Source: Cryptomeria japonica (taxonomy: Eukaryota; Streptophyta; Pinopsida; Cupressales; Cupressaceae). From it: DNA of 64,000 nucleotides. Under the pieces are notes generated by a model that saw nothing but the letters and a program-made list of their open reading frames with translations, ran no database searches and had not been told where the DNA came from. Of the stretch, positions 62,161 through 64,000 are shown piece after piece; position 1 is the first letter of the stretch; every line of letters begins with the position of its first letter. Both the position numbers and the translations under genes were made by a program. Location of the stretch: positions 49,624,136-49,688,135 of the forward strand of contig NC_081414.1 of NCBI RefSeq assembly GCF_030272615.1. The letters are read 5' to 3'.

Positions 62161-62686
62161 AAAAAATTTGCTTGGTATCATTGTAGCACCCATCTTTTAG
62201 TCTCATGTCAAATTACCTAACAAATAGAGAAGTTTTGCATTGTAATCTCCATTAGCTTGAAGCTAACCCAACATAATGCATCTTTTTATACTATGTGATA
62301 CCTTCACCTTTGCATTAGTCACCTTGCATAATGCAACTTGCTAGACCTGTGTGACTCCCTTTGTAACATGACTCTTATTAAGTATTTGAGGATTCTTACT
62401 AGTCCTATAGGTCATGCCTTAGTTTTATGACTCTTAACTTAAGTTCTCATAGATATTTGTAGTCGCAATTCCATACCTTTTTCCTTTGCATTCTTCATGT
62501 TTCTGTTACCTAAGCCAATGCCATTTCTCACATCTATATTGATATTTCAAATTGATAAAATCATAAGTCTAGGGGCTATAGCCTTGCCAAGATTAGTGTT
62601 GTCTTATCTTGTTATTGTCTTTATGTAAGTATCTCTTTTCTTCTTTATACTTTAGAAGAGAGTATGAACATTATTACATACTCTAG

Positions 62687-62701
62687 ATAAAGTGGGGCTA
62701 A
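62687..62701 (+). other. Polypurine tract of the right-hand Gypsy element
   Basis: ATAAAGTGGGGCTAA immediately precedes TGTCATGTAG. The core AGTGGGGCTAA matches the tract of the non-coding LTR element (AGTGGGGGCTAAA, 17360-17372 minus strand). Confidence 0.6.
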
Positions 62702-64000
62702 TGTCATGTAGTAAGTTGTATACCCCTACAATTTCACACTACCTTTGGATGTACTTTGGTTATTGTACTTCAGGTTATAGATTCATGTATGATTGTGCTT
62801 AGTTTTGGGACCATTTATAGAAGTTTAGTGCAATCCCCTACTCAACAACCTTTTATGTCCTTGAATTATTGGACTAGGGCACCCAATGTCCTTGTCCTCT
62901 TGAACTAGGGCACCCAGTGCCCCTATCCAAGCATTTTGACCCCAAATTTTAAATTATAACGGTTGAATTTGCAAGTAGTGAGAAAGTGATTCCCAATGTC
63001 AGACTTAATAAAAAATTAAACCAAAAAAGACCTATAAGGTGCATATAAATAAAATTCTCTTTCTATCTCATTTGAACATCAACTGCAATCTATATTACAC
63101 ATCTATTAACTATAATGATCATTCAATCAAGCTTCTATAAGGTGATTGAGCACAAGTCTACAATCAAGGATTCAACCATTCAAGTTTCAACAATCATGAT
63201 CAAGTTTTATGTGTCCCTCCATGATTAAGGCATGCATTAACATAAAACTTTGTGCGAGACTTCAAGGCTAGGATTTCATATCAAATGTATCATTTATCAT
63301 TTCAAGCATTTATAATCATACGCTCTTTTTCATCCAAATTGTTGTACTTGAGGTGGAAACACCTCCAAGGGGTTTGACTTAAGAAAGCTCCTATACAAAA
63401 TGACCACTTATATCTCCTTTTGTGTGCACGAGTATAGATCTAAAAACTGAGTTATAGAATTGAAACACCTCCAAGGGGTTCAACTTAAGAAATCCCCTAT
63501 ACAAAATGACCACCTTTCTCTCATTTTGTGTGCACGGGTATAGATCTAACAACTGGGAATTATAGAATTGTGTAGAGAAGACAATGACATATAGTCTGAA
63601 AATTCAAACATGAAAAAACCCTTGAACTATTTCAAATTGCTCTAATCTCCAACACTTTTAGGCTTGTTTTGAAAGAGAGATCTATAGAATCTTAGAATAA
63701 AAAATTTGAAACATTCTTGTAATGTAGACACCCTCATACTAGGGTGCCCTACTCCATAGTCTAGCATATTCTACTCCAAATTGTTGTTACATATTTTTCT
63801 TTGTCTCCTAATTCCATATTTGTACTATTATGATGATATCAAGTTCTGTATCTTTCTATTTATACTAAATGTAATTAATTTCTTATCATTTTTCCCAGAT
63901 CTTGCATAATCATAACCAGTCAAACCAAAACAAAAGGGGAATAATTAACCAAAGTGTTCAAATACCTTTCTAGATTGAATTTGAATGTTGTTGATTCTTC
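62702..64000 (+). repeat. Probable 3' LTR of Gypsy element, cut by window end
   Basis: It starts TGTCATGTAG after the polypurine tract and continues past the window. It contains ACTAGGGCACCCA-like words and two tandem copies of a ~110-bp block (about 63350-63460 and 63461-63570, each with ACACCTCCAAGGGGTT and TTGTGTGCACG-GTATAGATCTAA). Parts resemble 13660-14040. Confidence 0.5.

Overview
The window looks like intergenic DNA from a large-genome land plant, most plausibly a gymnosperm. That placement is an inference: the DNA is AT-rich, the one host gene has plant-style phase-varied exons, and nearly everything else is layered retrotransposons of plant type (Copia with initiator-Met tRNA primer sites, plant LINE, conifer-like Gypsy) with relatively long LTRs and many old stop codons. 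No tRNA, rRNA, CRISPR array or bacterial feature was seen.

Layout. 1.3-9.1 kb: a gag-only, Sirevirus-like Copia element on the minus strand with LTRs of about 2.3 and 2.5 kb. 13.0-15.9 kb: remains of a Gypsy element (putative LTR, gag-protease). 15.9-33.7 kb: a nested stack. A non-coding LTR element with ~1.5 kb LTRs holds a LINE in one LTR (target duplication ATCTTGG). The LINE in turn holds a 7.7 kb Copia element inside ORF1 (target duplication GACCTC). Removing the Copia element and one duplication brings the two halves of LINE ORF1 back into one frame.

35.27-52.00 kb is the most unusual object: a 16.7 kb DNA transposon bounded by a perfect 20-bp terminal inverted repeat and a 4-bp ATTT duplication. 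It carries, near both ends, CGTACG-core repeats spaced 29 bp apart; a minus-strand multi-exon gene encoding a DDE-like transposase with four in-frame stops; plus-strand accessory gene(s) built from small phase-0 exons, one ending in an AT-hook; a ~359-bp tandem satellite; and a GA-rich minisatellite with a GC-rich island. It has itself received a very young gag-only Gypsy element (45.75-49.06 kb, LTRs differing at 2 of 815 positions, duplication GTTAC) and a solo Copia LTR (49.68-50.84 kb, duplication TATAT).

53.66-56.12 kb holds five exons of a cyclin-T-like gene (minus strand), the only probable host gene; its N-terminal exons are not in the window as far as I can see. 57.4-64.0 kb contains two further degraded Gypsy elements on the plus strand, which may lie inside a long intron of the cyclin gene.

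Functionally the window is a record of transposition. Gag-only elements probably relied on other elements in trans, a Copia polyprotein is still intact over 1,040 residues, and one host gene of the transcription-elongation machinery remains.
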